A stretch of DNA of 64,000 nt from Vibrio mangrovi (GTDB lineage Bacteria; Pseudomonadota; Gammaproteobacteria; Enterobacterales; Vibrionaceae). The notes under the pieces are model-generated. The model was not told the origin of the DNA and made no database searches. It saw nothing but the letters and a program-made list of their open reading frames with translations. How positions within the stretch are numbered: position 1 is the stretch's first letter; each line of letters opens with the position of its first letter. The DNA is taken from positions 62,001 through 126,000 of the forward strand of contig NZ_AP024883.1 in the NCBI RefSeq assembly GCF_024346955.1, read 5' to 3'. The position numbers and the translations under genes were made by a program. Of this stretch, positions 7,469 through 17,223 are shown in pieces.

Positions 7469-8815
7469 ATGAGCAGTAACAGCCAGGTTAATCTTCATCG
7501 CTCGCCATTGAAACCGCAGGCCGCTGCGCCGAAGGTGCCGACTGCGTTTGAAGATTTGAAAATACCCAGAACGGTGCTGGAAAATCTCTTGATTAAGCTG
7601 CTTTCCGCTTATCCCAAGTCGAATCTTCTGCAACTGACTAATGCGATATCAATCAGCAGTCATATGGTTGAGATTCTGCTGGAAGACTTACGGCGCAAAT
7701 CTCTGGTTGAGGTCTTTCAGGGAGAACTCGGCGGGAACTATAAAGAGTCCGGCAATGTGCGTTACGGATTGTCTGAATCCGGAAGTCAGGAAGCTGATGT
7801 TGCTTTTGCCAAAGATGCTTACTTAGGCCCGGCTCCTGTATCGTTGGATGAGTATAACCGGATTGTCAGACAGCAGGATGTCAGAGCGCATCAGGTGACC
7901 CGGATAGATGTGACGCATGCGTTGCAGGAAGTCTATGGTGCCGATCGGCTGATTCCTGTGCTTGGTCCGGCGATTAACTCCGGACGGGCATTACTGCTGT
8001 ACGGGGACGCCGGGACCGGGAAGACTTTTGTCGCAACCCGGGTGCTCAATTCCCTCAATACTTCGGTTTATATTCCTTACGCTGTGTACGCGGCAGGTAA
8101 CATTATCAAGGTGTTCTCACCGCAACACCATAAACCGGTCGACTCCGGAGAGAGCCAGCAAAGCTTCTCGTTTAAAGACCAGTATGACAAACGCTGGGTC
8201 TTGTGTGAAAGACCGAGTGTGCAGGTCGGTGGTGAGCTGACCATGTCGATGCTGGAAGTGAACCATACCGAACACAATCGGGTCTGGATTGCGCCGTTAC
8301 AGATGATGGCGAACAACGGGATTCTGATTATTGACGACTTGGGTCGGCAGACTATGCCGGTTGCCACTTTGCTCAATCGCTGGATTATTCCGATGGAGTA
8401 CTTCTTTGACAATTTGTCACTGCCCAATGGTCAGCAGATCACCATTCCTTTCATTCTGACGCTGGCCTTTTCAACCAATCTGAGCCCGGAACTTATTGCT
8501 GATCCGGCTTTTTTACGCCGGCTCGGATACAAAATTCAGTTTCACCCTCTGGCGCATGCGGATTACCAGGCGCTATGGGAAAAAATTGCAGCCCAGCGAT
8601 CTTTATCACTCGATATGTCTGCTTTCGAGACGCTGCTGCGGCTTCACCGTCAACACAAAGTCGGTTTTTATCCGTGTCTGCCAAAAGATTTGGTGGGCAT
8701 TAGCCGGGATATTGTTGCCTTTGAAGAAGCAGAACCCGTGATAACACCGGCTGTATTGGAGCGGGCGTGGGAGGTTTATTTCACGTCTGATGGAAATGGA
8801 GGAGGCAAACGATGA
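7469..8815 (+). CDS. Accessory AAA+ ATPase of the Tad locus
   Basis: This 448-residue protein has a winged-helix-like N-terminal region at about residues 30-100. An AAA+ core follows, with Walker A GDAGTGKT near residue 180 and Walker B ILIIDDLGRQ near 287, and a C-terminal helical lid. It is not TadA, which is encoded separately at 14774. Related ATPases accompany some Tad loci, but I know of no defined role; assembly remodelling or regulation are options. Its end overlaps rcpC by 4 bp, so it belongs to the pilus operon. Confidence 0.75.
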   Translation: MSSNSQVNLHRSPLKPQAAAPKVPTAFEDLKIPRTVLENLLIKLLSAYPKSNLLQLTNAISISSHMVEILLEDLRRKSLVEVFQGELGGNYKESGNVRYGLSESGSQEADVAFAKDAYLGPAPVSLDEYNRIVRQQDVRAHQVTRIDVTHALQEVYGADRLIPVLGPAINSGRALLLYGDAGTGKTFVATRVLNSLNTSVYIPYAVYAAGNIIKVFSPQHHKPVDSGESQQSFSFKDQYDKRWVLCERPSVQVGGELTMSMLEVNHTEHNRVWIAPLQMMANNGILIIDDLGRQTMPVATLLNRWIIPMEYFFDNLSLPNGQQITIPFILTLAFSTNLSPELIADPAFLRRLGYKIQFHPLAHADYQALWEKIAAQRSLSLDMSAFETLLRLHRQHKVGFYPCLPKDLVGISRDIVAFEEAEPVITPAVLERAWEVYFTSDGNGGGKR

Positions 8816-9555
8816 GCCGAAACCAAGTTATTTTACTCTTTCTGCTTTCGATCATCTTTGGTCTTGCTGCGGTCTTTTTCGCCAGACAATGGATGACGAG
8901 CCAGATGCAGCCTCAGGCTGAAGTCGAGGTCGTTGAGCGGGAGCCGGTTGTGGTGGCTTCAATTGAAATTCCGGCCGGAACCGTGATCGAAGAGCAGCAT
9001 GTGTCACGTAAGTTACTGGAGAAGAGCTGGCGCTCGGAATCACAGTTTACCGATGAGCAGGCGCTGATTGGCAAAGTCGCTTCCAGCAATATCTATCCGG
9101 GAGAAATCGTGATAGCAGAGCACCTGACTGAGCAGGGAGAAGGGGCGACACTGGCAGTCTTGATTCCTGAAGATAAGCGGGCGGTCACGATTCGGGTCAA
9201 TGATGTGATTGGGGTTGCAGGCTTTCTTCTGCCGGGAAACCGGGTCGATGTGCTCAATACGATTAAGTACGGCCAGCGTTCTGCAAATACCACCACGGTT
9301 CTTAAAGATATCAAAGTCCTGGCAGTGGATCAGACAGCCAGAACTGATGCCAATAAACCGGTGATTGTCCGGGCTGTGACTTTAGAAGTCTCTCCGAAAG
9401 AGGCTGAAAAATTACTCTCTGCCAAAAGCAAAGGGGAAATTCAGTTAGCACTGCGTAATCCGCAGGCTGTTGAGAAGCCAACCCGGACTTATGTGGCCCC
9501 GAGTGTCACGATTATCAAAGGCACCGACACTTCGCGTGTCCGGGTCCGGAAGTGA
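8812..9555 (+). CDS. rcpC: Flp pilus assembly protein RcpC/CpaB
   Basis: This 247-residue protein has an N-terminal membrane helix (residues 5-24) followed by a SAF/CpaB domain (VVASIEIPAGTVIEEQHV). The central part matches the RcpC/CpaB family (VGVAGFLLPGNRVDVL pattern). It would sit in the periplasm, probably beside the RcpA secretin. It overlaps the preceding ATPase gene by 4 bp, and rcpA follows after 8 bp. Confidence 0.88.
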   Translation: MSRNQVILLFLLSIIFGLAAVFFARQWMTSQMQPQAEVEVVEREPVVVASIEIPAGTVIEEQHVSRKLLEKSWRSESQFTDEQALIGKVASSNIYPGEIVIAEHLTEQGEGATLAVLIPEDKRAVTIRVNDVIGVAGFLLPGNRVDVLNTIKYGQRSANTTTVLKDIKVLAVDQTARTDANKPVIVRAVTLEVSPKEAEKLLSAKSKGEIQLALRNPQAVEKPTRTYVAPSVTIIKGTDTSRVRVRK

Positions 9556-9563
9556 GGTGAGCT

Positions 9564-11033
9564 ATGAAAAATCTATTGATTCTGCTGCTGTGTGTCTGTT
9601 TTAGCTCATGGGCGAGTGCTGCGATGCAGACGGGTAAGAAAGTCACGGTCGCACACCATAAATCGGCCTATGTGCAACTGGCCGGCAGTGCGACCCGCGT
9701 GTCTCTGGGTGATCCGGAAGTGCTGGATATCGTGATGCTGAAATCTGATGAGCTGTTTCTGATCGGTAAAAAGCTGGGTGAAACCAACCTGATGGTCTGG
9801 GACCGCAGGGGACGGCTGATCGAGTCGATCGATATTGCCGTCATTCATGACTTAAACAGCCTCAAAGAGAAGCTCTATGAATTTTTGCCGGATGAACATA
9901 TTCAGGTCCACAGTTCCCAGAACCGTCTGATCCTCAGTGGTCAGGTCAGTTCTCAGGAAAAAATGATGCTGGCACTGCGTATTGCAGAAACTTATGCCCC
10001 CGGGGAAAGTGCAGACAAAGAAAAAACTGATGCGCGTAATAAACAAGAGCAGAAAACCGGTGTGATTAATCTGATGACGATCGGTGGAGCGCAACAGGTG
10101 ATGCTGGAAGTCTCGGTGGCTGAAGTTCAGCGCAGTCTGGTTCGTCGCTTTGATTCAAATTTCCACTTCTTTGAAAACAACGGCAAGTTCTCATTCGGTG
10201 GTACTTCTGCCGGAGGCATTATCGATGATGTCAATAATGTCATTGCTCCGGTGCTGAATGCGCCGAGTATCGATGAAACCGGGCTTCTGTCGACCTTTAT
10301 TGACGGTGATACGCTGTTCACACTGGCTCTGGATATCGCCAAACAGAATGGGGTTGCGAAGGTGCTGGCCGAGCCGAACCTGACTGCTCTGAGTGGTGCG
10401 AAAGCAGAGTTTCTGGCTGGTGGTGAATTCCCGATTCCGGTACCTGACAATGACGGTATTGTTATTGATTACAAGGAATATGGGGTTGGTCTGACCTTTG
10501 TTCCAACAGTGCTGAGCGATAAGAAAATCAATCTGAATATGGCGATTGATGTCAGTGAGATTGCTACCACCAGTACGCTGACCTATAGCCTCGCTGAAAC
10601 CAATAGCACCTACTATATTCCGCCGATCACCCGCCGGAGTGCTTCAACCACTATCGAACTGGCCGACGGACAAACCATCGGTATTGCCGGGCTGCTGAGT
10701 GAAAACGTCCGTGATTCGATCAGTAAACTCCCCGGATTCGGCGATATTCCGATTCTCGGCATGCTGTTCCGTAGTCAGGAATATATTTCCGGAGAAACTG
10801 AGCTGGTGATTCTGGTGACACCAAGACTGGCGAAACCGATTGATCGCAGCAAAGTCACTTTACCAACCGATCGTTTTGTTGAACCGAACGACGTGGAGTA
10901 CTACCTGCTGGGACATGGTGCCACTTTGTCCGACTCTAAGAAAGATAAAGCGCGCAACCGTCCTGAGAGTAAAGAGCATTCAGTGAGTACCGGTAAAGGT
11001 GGTTCTGAAGGAACGTTTGGACATGAGATGTAA
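9564..11033 (+). CDS. rcpA: Outer-membrane secretin RcpA/CpaC
   Basis: This 489-residue protein has a cleavable signal peptide (cut after WASA), an N-terminal secretin_N/BON-like region and a C-terminal secretin domain with the typical FLAGGEFPIPVP and GIAGLLSENVRDSISKLPGF signatures. It would form the outer-membrane channel through which the Flp fibre leaves the cell. Its length is normal for the family. The Ser/Lys-rich C-terminal tail of ~45 residues lies beyond the barrel. Confidence 0.9.
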   Translation: MKNLLILLLCVCFSSWASAAMQTGKKVTVAHHKSAYVQLAGSATRVSLGDPEVLDIVMLKSDELFLIGKKLGETNLMVWDRRGRLIESIDIAVIHDLNSLKEKLYEFLPDEHIQVHSSQNRLILSGQVSSQEKMMLALRIAETYAPGESADKEKTDARNKQEQKTGVINLMTIGGAQQVMLEVSVAEVQRSLVRRFDSNFHFFENNGKFSFGGTSAGGIIDDVNNVIAPVLNAPSIDETGLLSTFIDGDTLFTLALDIAKQNGVAKVLAEPNLTALSGAKAEFLAGGEFPIPVPDNDGIVIDYKEYGVGLTFVPTVLSDKKINLNMAIDVSEIATTSTLTYSLAETNSTYYIPPITRRSASTTIELADGQTIGIAGLLSENVRDSISKLPGFGDIPILGMLFRSQEYISGETELVILVTPRLAKPIDRSKVTLPTDRFVEPNDVEYYLLGHGATLSDSKKDKARNRPESKEHSVSTGKGGSEGTFGHEM

Positions 11034-11043
11034 GGAGCTTGCC

Positions 11044-11340
11044 ATGAAAGGTTGGATTTATATCGCACTATTACTGGTGACGGTGGCCGGGTTATCCGGA
11101 TGCGCAAACCGGGAAAGGCTGGGCAGGTCCGTTGCGGAAGTCAGAGCCGAACAGACGTATAACCCGAATGCGACCACTGAAAATATGGGGTTCATTCCGA
11201 CAGGGAATGGAGAACGGATGGAAGCAGCCTACGATGCCTACACCGGCAAGGAATCGCAAGGGAAGTCCGGTTCATCAAAATCGAAAAGCGGCGTGAAAAA
11301 AGCATCGGATAGTCAGGTGCTGAGTAATGCCGGCTGGTAA
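11044..11340 (+). CDS. Small Tad-locus lipoprotein (RcpB-like position)
   Basis: The start at 11044 was chosen because AAGGAG lies 6-7 nt upstream and it yields a clean lipoprotein signal with lipobox LSGC at residues 18-21. The mature part is 78 residues, hydrophilic and Ser/Lys-rich. Its position right after rcpA fits a pilotin or RcpB/CpaD-type partner of the secretin, although the sequence itself is too short and simple to name the family. Confidence 0.75.
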   Translation: MKGWIYIALLLVTVAGLSGCANRERLGRSVAEVRAEQTYNPNATTENMGFIPTGNGERMEAAYDAYTGKESQGKSGSSKSKSGVKKASDSQVLSNAGW

Positions 11341-11352
11341 GTCGAGGTGACT

Positions 11353-12582
11353 ATGTGTAGTCATAAAATGTTGCGTCATCACAGCCATTCAATCCGTCGT
11401 CAGCAGGGACTGGTTTTAGTTCTGGTGACCGCCGCCCTGCTCGCGCTGGCCGGGATGATGGCTCTGGCGATTGATGTCAATCATGCCCTGCTGAATAAAA
11501 GCCGGTTGCAGAATGGTGTCGATTCTGCAGCGCTGGCGGCAGCTATCGTACTCGATAATGGCGGAACGGATGCGGATGCACAGGCGATGGTTACAGATAC
11601 GCTGAACCAACTGGCACTTTCGGCCGGTAATGATGAAATCGATTTTTCCGGGGCGACGGTGTCCGTCACTTTCTCAAATGACCCGGAGACGTTCCCTGAT
11701 CCGGGATATTCGGCTGCGGACGATAACCGTTTCGTACGGGTCGCGGTGACCAATTATTCACTGGATGATTTCTTTGCTTCTATCTTTGGGGTCACAAAAT
11801 CTCTTTCAGCCAGTGCGGTTGCCGGCCCGAGTTCTGCCAATACCAATGTGTGTAATCTGGTGCCGGTTGCGGTTTGTGCCGGAGAGGACAGCGGGACCGG
11901 TGACGGCTATAACACCGGAGAAATCTATGCGCTGAAACTGGCTGATCAGACGCAGTCCAGTATGGGATCGGGGAACTATCAACTGCTGGATTTCGGCTCT
12001 GGTGCCGATACGGTCCGGGATGCGATGGCCGGTGGGTTTGAAGGATGTGTTGATACGCTCGAAACAGTCAAGACCAAACCTGGCGGAACCGTTGGTCCGG
12101 TTGGTCAGGGGCTGAATACCCGTTTTGGCGTCTATGGCGGCGGCGGGGTTAGTGCTGCTGATTATCCGCCGGATATCTATGTGAAAGAACCGGATCCACC
12201 GGCAACCATGGATGATGACGGCAATATTGTTTACACCGCAGGCTGGGGATACAGCGATTATGAAGCAGGTGCAACTGCCTGTGACGCGGACAGCTCCGGA
12301 GAGAACTGTCGGGCCGACGGTGAACATGATCGGCGTATCATTCCGGTGCCGATTGTCGATTGTTCAACCGCTTCCGGCGGGACAACTGAGTTTTCCATTG
12401 TTTCTCTGGGCTGTTTTTTCCTGTTGCAGCAGGCGCCGACATCGAATGCCGGAGATCAGGTTGTGTTTGGTGAATTTATCGAGGATTGCACGATTAAAAA
12501 CGGGACTTCCGGGAATTCCAGTAGTGATGAAGGTCCTTATCGGATTGTGCTGTACAAAGATCCGCTAGGTGAGGGTTCTTAA
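11353..12582 (+). CDS. tadG: TadG-like minor pilin or pilus-associated protein
   Basis: ATG at 11353 is preferred over the GTG 6 bp earlier, with GAGG 5 nt upstream. After a short basic leader (RRQQG) comes a hydrophobic helix, LVLVLVTAALLALAGMMALAID, then VNHALLNKSRLQNGVDSAALAAA, the TadG N-terminal signature. The ~330-residue remainder is a Gly/Asp-rich extracellular domain with several Cys pairs. TadG proteins anchor or cap Flp pili. The gene is followed at once by tadE and tadF. Confidence 0.8.
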   Translation: MCSHKMLRHHSHSIRRQQGLVLVLVTAALLALAGMMALAIDVNHALLNKSRLQNGVDSAALAAAIVLDNGGTDADAQAMVTDTLNQLALSAGNDEIDFSGATVSVTFSNDPETFPDPGYSAADDNRFVRVAVTNYSLDDFFASIFGVTKSLSASAVAGPSSANTNVCNLVPVAVCAGEDSGTGDGYNTGEIYALKLADQTQSSMGSGNYQLLDFGSGADTVRDAMAGGFEGCVDTLETVKTKPGGTVGPVGQGLNTRFGVYGGGGVSAADYPPDIYVKEPDPPATMDDDGNIVYTAGWGYSDYEAGATACDADSSGENCRADGEHDRRIIPVPIVDCSTASGGTTEFSIVSLGCFFLLQQAPTSNAGDQVVFGEFIEDCTIKNGTSGNSSSDEGPYRIVLYKDPLGEGS

Positions 12583-12583
12583 G

Positions 12584-13024
12584 ATGAAGATGCGATTTCT
12601 GTCAGGAAAGCTGGCCCAGTCCGGTATCGCGGCGGTTGAATTTCTGATCACCATTCCGGCGGTACTGATTATTCTCGTCGGGGTGACCGAATTCGGTACA
12701 GCTCTGATCCGTTATAACACCCTGAATCATATGGTTCAGGATGGCGTCAGATATGCGGTGACGGATATTTACGGGACGGCTTCAACCGATCAGATCGCAG
12801 ATATCAGCAATATCAAGAATGTAGTGTTGTATGGCGATCCTAATGGAAGTGGTACGGCACAGCTCGATACGCTGACCGCAGATGATATTACGGTGACTCA
12901 CGCCAATAAATTTGTCACGGTGAGCGCGACTTATCTCTATGTTCCGCTGTTATCTCTGGCTGTCATGAACCTTGATTTGAATTTCGAGTTAAGTGCCAGT
13001 GCTGTGATGAGGACTGCATTATGA
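12584..13024 (+). CDS. tadE: TadE-like pseudopilin
   Basis: The start at 12584 has GAGGG 8 nt upstream and lies 1 bp after the tadG stop. The 146-residue product has a short leader and a TadE helix (QSGIAAVEFLITIPAVLIILVGVTEFG), then an NxMVQDGVRYAV segment typical of the family. It is probably cleaved by TadV and acts as a minor pseudopilin. Its stop overlaps the tadF start. Confidence 0.85.
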   Translation: MKMRFLSGKLAQSGIAAVEFLITIPAVLIILVGVTEFGTALIRYNTLNHMVQDGVRYAVTDIYGTASTDQIADISNIKNVVLYGDPNGSGTAQLDTLTADDITVTHANKFVTVSATYLYVPLLSLAVMNLDLNFELSASAVMRTAL

Positions 13025-13533
13025 AATCGTTAAAACATCAGGTGGGGATGAGCATTATTGAGTTTACGCTTTTGGCAACGGCAGTCATGTTGGTGATGTT
13101 CGGTGTTATTGAGGTTGGGAGGTATGTGTATTCGGTTCAGGTGATTAATGAAATGACCCGGGAAGCTGCCCGATTGGGCGTGGTATGCCATGTTTCGGAT
13201 CAAAACGATATTCCGGCACTGGTGATTCATGATAATGCTCCGGTAGGATTTACCGCAGACAATATCACGATTGAGTATCTCAATCAGTCCGGCAATACCG
13301 TTACTTTAGATGCTTCGATGGATGAGGATGAATACAACAGCCTGTACGGAACGATCAAATTTGTCCGGGCCAGTGTATCTGGCTACCAGTATCAGATGAT
13401 CGGGTTTATGAGTTTTCTGACTGCGGACGGCTGGATTCAGGTTCCGCTGATGGAAACCACCTTACCGGTTGAGACCTTAGGAGTTGTCAGACCGACGACT
13501 TCCCATCCGGAAGAGCGGCATACGGATTGTTGA
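13021..13533 (+). CDS. tadF: TadF/TadE-like pseudopilin
   Basis: This 170-residue protein overlaps the tadE stop by 4 bp. It has the same plan as TadE: a short leader, VGMSIIEFTLLATAVMLVMFGVIEVGRYVY, then EMTREAARLGVV. It is a second minor pseudopilin. The C-terminal domain differs from that of TadE and includes a single Cys at the start of the periplasmic part and one at the end. Confidence 0.82.
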   Translation: MKSLKHQVGMSIIEFTLLATAVMLVMFGVIEVGRYVYSVQVINEMTREAARLGVVCHVSDQNDIPALVIHDNAPVGFTADNITIEYLNQSGNTVTLDASMDEDEYNSLYGTIKFVRASVSGYQYQMIGFMSFLTADGWIQVPLMETTLPVETLGVVRPTTSHPEERHTDC

Positions 13534-13542
13534 GGGGATGCT

Positions 13543-14757
13543 ATGAATGAAGCAATAAAAATAGTGCGTGACGATAATAACCAGATCCGGCTGAAAACAG
13601 CGCTGACCATCTGGGTATTATATGTCAGCGACGCTTTCCGACGACATATGACGCTTCAACTTAATAAATGCGGTAGTGTGAATGTTGAGTTTTTAGAGCA
13701 GAACCCCCGGATGATGGATGGTCTGAAACGGTCACTGCCGGACCTGATTTTTGTAGAAACCGGACCAAACTGGGCACAGCGGGTCATTGAACTACAGCGC
13801 GTCGAATTTGACGGACCGGAAGAGCATGATATTTCGCTGATTGTCTTTGGCGATGAAACAGACAACCATGGATTACGTCTGGCATTGCGTTTGGGGGCGA
13901 CTGATTTCATTTCGGCTCAGTCTACCGTTGAAGAGTTTTTCAGTGTCTTAAAAAATGCGGCAGAAGAGAAAGTCGCTTCCCGTAAGCTGGCGGATATTCT
14001 GGTCTTTCTTAATACCAAAGGCGGTTCCGGTGCAACAACGATTGCCCTGAATACAGCGGTTGAAGTTGCAACCCATTATCCTGAGCGGGTACTGATTCTG
14101 GATCTGGACATGCATTTCGGTGTGGTGATGGATTATCTCAATCTGACTCCGGTTTACAGCATTAGTGATGTGGTTGCGAATCTCTCTGATCTGGATGAAA
14201 TCTCGCTGCAAAGTCTGGTGACTAAACACGAATCTGGTGTGCATGTGCTGAGCTTTAAAGCTGAGAATCATCATGAAAATTATGAGAAGGCGCAGTTTGT
14301 CGGTCGGTTGATTCCGGTACTGCGTGAATACTATGACTATATTTTCGTTGATTTTTCCGGGGGTGTTGACCACTTTTTTTCCCCGATACTTACTCAGGCG
14401 GCCAGAATTTTTTTGGTGACTCAACAGAATCTGGTCGCAATAAAAAACACATCCAAAATTGCGAAAACGCTGGCATTTGACTACGGCATCGATCGCGCCC
14501 AAATGTCGCTGATTGTGAACCGTTATGAAAAACGCCAGCAGATCAAGCTCAAAGATATCCAGCAGACGATCTCGGGGATCGACGTCCATATGGTTCCGAA
14601 TGATTTTAAGATTGCGATCGAAAGCGCCAATCTGGGGCGGCCTGTCGTTTCATCAAAAAAGAGCAGTTCGATAGCCAAATCGGTGGTCGAACTGGCACAG
14701 CTTGTTTCTCCGGATTTGAAAGAGACAAAAGGCTGGCTGAAAGGACTGTTCTCCTGA
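13543..14757 (+). CDS. tadZ: Tad pilus localisation ATPase TadZ/CpaE
   Basis: This 404-residue protein has an atypical receiver-like N-terminal domain (residues 20-130) and a MinD/ParA-type ATPase domain with a deviant Walker A, NTKGGSGATT, at about residue 157. An LDLDMHFGVVMDYL segment follows. TadZ marks the polar site where the pilus machine assembles. The gene is 9 bp downstream of tadF and 16 bp upstream of tadA. Confidence 0.87.
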   Translation: MNEAIKIVRDDNNQIRLKTALTIWVLYVSDAFRRHMTLQLNKCGSVNVEFLEQNPRMMDGLKRSLPDLIFVETGPNWAQRVIELQRVEFDGPEEHDISLIVFGDETDNHGLRLALRLGATDFISAQSTVEEFFSVLKNAAEEKVASRKLADILVFLNTKGGSGATTIALNTAVEVATHYPERVLILDLDMHFGVVMDYLNLTPVYSISDVVANLSDLDEISLQSLVTKHESGVHVLSFKAENHHENYEKAQFVGRLIPVLREYYDYIFVDFSGGVDHFFSPILTQAARIFLVTQQNLVAIKNTSKIAKTLAFDYGIDRAQMSLIVNRYEKRQQIKLKDIQQTISGIDVHMVPNDFKIAIESANLGRPVVSSKKSSSIAKSVVELAQLVSPDLKETKGWLKGLFS

Positions 14758-14773
14758 GGAGTAGGAGGTAAAG

Positions 14774-16243
14774 ATGTTATTTAAGAGAAAAAATATCAAT
14801 CCGGAGTTTCAGGAAAAAGCGATGAAAATCGATCAGGAACCCCAGCAACCGACGGATACTGATGTAGCGCCTTCTGCTCCGGTTTCAGAAGAAAGTCCGG
14901 AAAGTCGGAATGAACGTAAAATGCGGGCCAATGAAGATAAGGAAAAGGCGATTGATGAAGCCAGAAGACAGCTTGAACAGGAGCTGTCGACCAAGCACTA
15001 CTATCATCAGCGTCTGCTTGAAACTTTAGATTTGGCACTGCTTTCCAGCCTGGAACATGATCAGGCGAGAAAGGAACTGCATGAAGCTATCGTTCAGTTG
15101 ATGGCAGAAGATCAAACCCATACGCTCGGTGCGGAAGGCCGGAAACGGGTAATTAAGCAAATCGAAGATGAGGTGTTTGGTCTGGGGCCACTGGAACCAT
15201 TACTGCATGATTCGAGTGTGTCCGATATTCTGGTCAACGGGCCGAAGAGTGTTTATGTCGAACGTTTCGGGAAACTGGAACGGACGCCTTATACATTTCT
15301 GGATGACCGGCACCTGCGCAATATCATTGACCGGATTGTCAGTCAGGTCGGACGCCGGATTGATGAAGCTTCTCCTATGGTGGATGCCCGGTTGCAGGAT
15401 GGTTCACGGGTGAATGCCATCATTCCGCCGCTGGCTCTGGATGGGCCGTCGGTTTCTATCCGGCGTTTTGCCGTCGACAAACTCACCATGGATAACCTGC
15501 TGTCTTTCAATTCTTTATCCGATGCGATGGCGAAATTCATCGAAGCGTCGGTGAAAGGGGAACTGAACATCCTGATTTCAGGCGGGACCGGCTCAGGGAA
15601 AACTACCACGCTGAATATTCTCTCTGGTTTTATTCCCAGTGAGGATCGCATCATCACCATTGAAGACTCTGCCGAGTTGCAACTTCAGCAACCTCATGTG
15701 GTCCGGCTGGAAACCCGGCCGGCGAATCTGGAAGGTAAAGGTGAAATCACCCAGCGGGATTTGGTGAAAAACTCCCTGCGGATGCGTCCGGACCGGATTG
15801 TGCTTGGTGAGGTGCGGGGTAGTGAGGCGGTCGATATGCTGGCTGCAATGAATACCGGGCATGAAGGTTCGCTGGCCACCATTCACGCTAATACGCCGCG
15901 GGATGCTTTAAGCCGGGTTGAAAACATGTTTGCGATGGCCGGCTGGAATATTTCGACCAAGAACCTGAGAGCACAGATCGCCTCGGCGATTCACCTGGTG
16001 GTGCAGATGGAACGTCAGGAAGACGGTAAACGGCGGATGGTCAGTATCAGTGAAATCAATGGGATGGAAGGGGAAATCATTACCATGTCAGAGATTTTCC
16101 GATTCCACCGTACCGGTGTTGATGAAGATGGCAATGTCCTTGGTTATTACACTGCGACCGGCGTTGTTCCTCAGTGTCATGATCAACTGGCGAAAAGAGG
16201 CCTGAAGCTGTCGTTTGACCTCTTTAACGAGAGCTTGCATTAG
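14774..16243 (+). CDS. tadA: Tad pilus assembly ATPase TadA/CpaF
   Basis: This 489-residue type II/IV secretion ATPase has a variable charged N-terminus, the N-terminal helical domain (FGLGPLEPLLHDSSVSDILV) and Walker A GGTGSGKTT at about residue 270. The Asp box (IITIEDSAEL), Walker B (DRIVLGEVRG) and His box (GSLATIHANT) follow in order. It powers Flp assembly and possibly retraction from the cytoplasmic face. AGGAGG precedes the ATG. Confidence 0.93.
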   Translation: MLFKRKNINPEFQEKAMKIDQEPQQPTDTDVAPSAPVSEESPESRNERKMRANEDKEKAIDEARRQLEQELSTKHYYHQRLLETLDLALLSSLEHDQARKELHEAIVQLMAEDQTHTLGAEGRKRVIKQIEDEVFGLGPLEPLLHDSSVSDILVNGPKSVYVERFGKLERTPYTFLDDRHLRNIIDRIVSQVGRRIDEASPMVDARLQDGSRVNAIIPPLALDGPSVSIRRFAVDKLTMDNLLSFNSLSDAMAKFIEASVKGELNILISGGTGSGKTTTLNILSGFIPSEDRIITIEDSAELQLQQPHVVRLETRPANLEGKGEITQRDLVKNSLRMRPDRIVLGEVRGSEAVDMLAAMNTGHEGSLATIHANTPRDALSRVENMFAMAGWNISTKNLRAQIASAIHLVVQMERQEDGKRRMVSISEINGMEGEIITMSEIFRFHRTGVDEDGNVLGYYTATGVVPQCHDQLAKRGLKLSFDLFNESLH

Positions 16244-16253
16244 GGAGGTCATT

Positions 16254-17222
16254 ATGCAAATTGATATCACGCTTTTTTTGGTCCTGCTGTTTTTTGCCGT
16301 GGTGTTTATTTCTCAGGCATTGTTACTACCGGCGGCGGGCAGTAAAGCGAAGAGTAAGCAACTGGCAAACCGGCTCAAGGAAACACAGTCGAATCTGGAT
16401 GAAGAGAGCCGATCACTCCTCCATGAACATTACATGCGCAGTCTGACCCCGCTTGACCGGCGTTTAGTTCAGGTGAAGGCCTTTGAGTCGATGAAAAGAA
16501 CGCTTGAGTTATCAGGGCTGGACTGGACGTTGACGCAAACGCTCGGCATGACCTCCGGGATATGTCTGAGTGTCGGTTTTATCATTTTTCTGGTCAATCA
16601 GCCTTGGTATGTCGTTATTGCCGGGATGATATTTGTCTGGGTGATTTTGCATGTCATTTTACAAAAACGGATTTCGGATCGCTTGAGTAAGTTTGAAGAA
16701 CAGTTGCCCGATGCGCTGGATATCGTCCGGCGGATGTTGCAGGCCGGTCAGCCGGTCACTCAGGCATTTAACGAAGTGGGCAACGAAATGCCGGCACCAA
16801 TCGGTGTTGAATTCAAAAATACCTTCAACCTGCTCAATTACGGTTACGACATGCGCCTTGCTATCATCCAGATGGCTGAACGAACACCAACGGTTTCCAT
16901 GCTGGCTTTTTCCAGTGCGGTTCTGCTGCAAAAAGAAACCGGGGGGAATCTGTCGGAAAATTTAGAAAAGGTTTCCAAAGTATTGCGGGCCCGATTCAAA
17001 CTGGCACGTAAGATCAAGACTATTTCTGCGGAGAGTCGCCTGTCGGCATGGATTCTGGTGTTATCTCCGTTTGTACTGTTTATGGGGATGTCGGTGTTAC
17101 ATCCGGATTATGTCCGGCCGCTGTATGAAGATCCCCGGGGCATCAAACTGATTAGTTTTGGTATTGTCAGTCTGTTTATCGGCTCATTATGGATCCGGAA
17201 GATTATTAATTTCGAGGTGTAA
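16254..17222 (+). CDS. tadB: Tad platform protein TadB
   Basis: The ATG at 16254 is preferred because GGGAGG ends 5 nt upstream; longer frames run into tadA. The 322-residue inner-membrane protein has one N-terminal helix, two central helices and two C-terminal helices around the T2SSF domain (LPDALDIVRRMLQAGQPVTQAF). It pairs with TadC as the platform on which TadA acts. Confidence 0.88.
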   Translation: MQIDITLFLVLLFFAVVFISQALLLPAAGSKAKSKQLANRLKETQSNLDEESRSLLHEHYMRSLTPLDRRLVQVKAFESMKRTLELSGLDWTLTQTLGMTSGICLSVGFIIFLVNQPWYVVIAGMIFVWVILHVILQKRISDRLSKFEEQLPDALDIVRRMLQAGQPVTQAFNEVGNEMPAPIGVEFKNTFNLLNYGYDMRLAIIQMAERTPTVSMLAFSSAVLLQKETGGNLSENLEKVSKVLRARFKLARKIKTISAESRLSAWILVLSPFVLFMGMSVLHPDYVRPLYEDPRGIKLISFGIVSLFIGSLWIRKIINFEV

Positions 17223-17223
17223 G

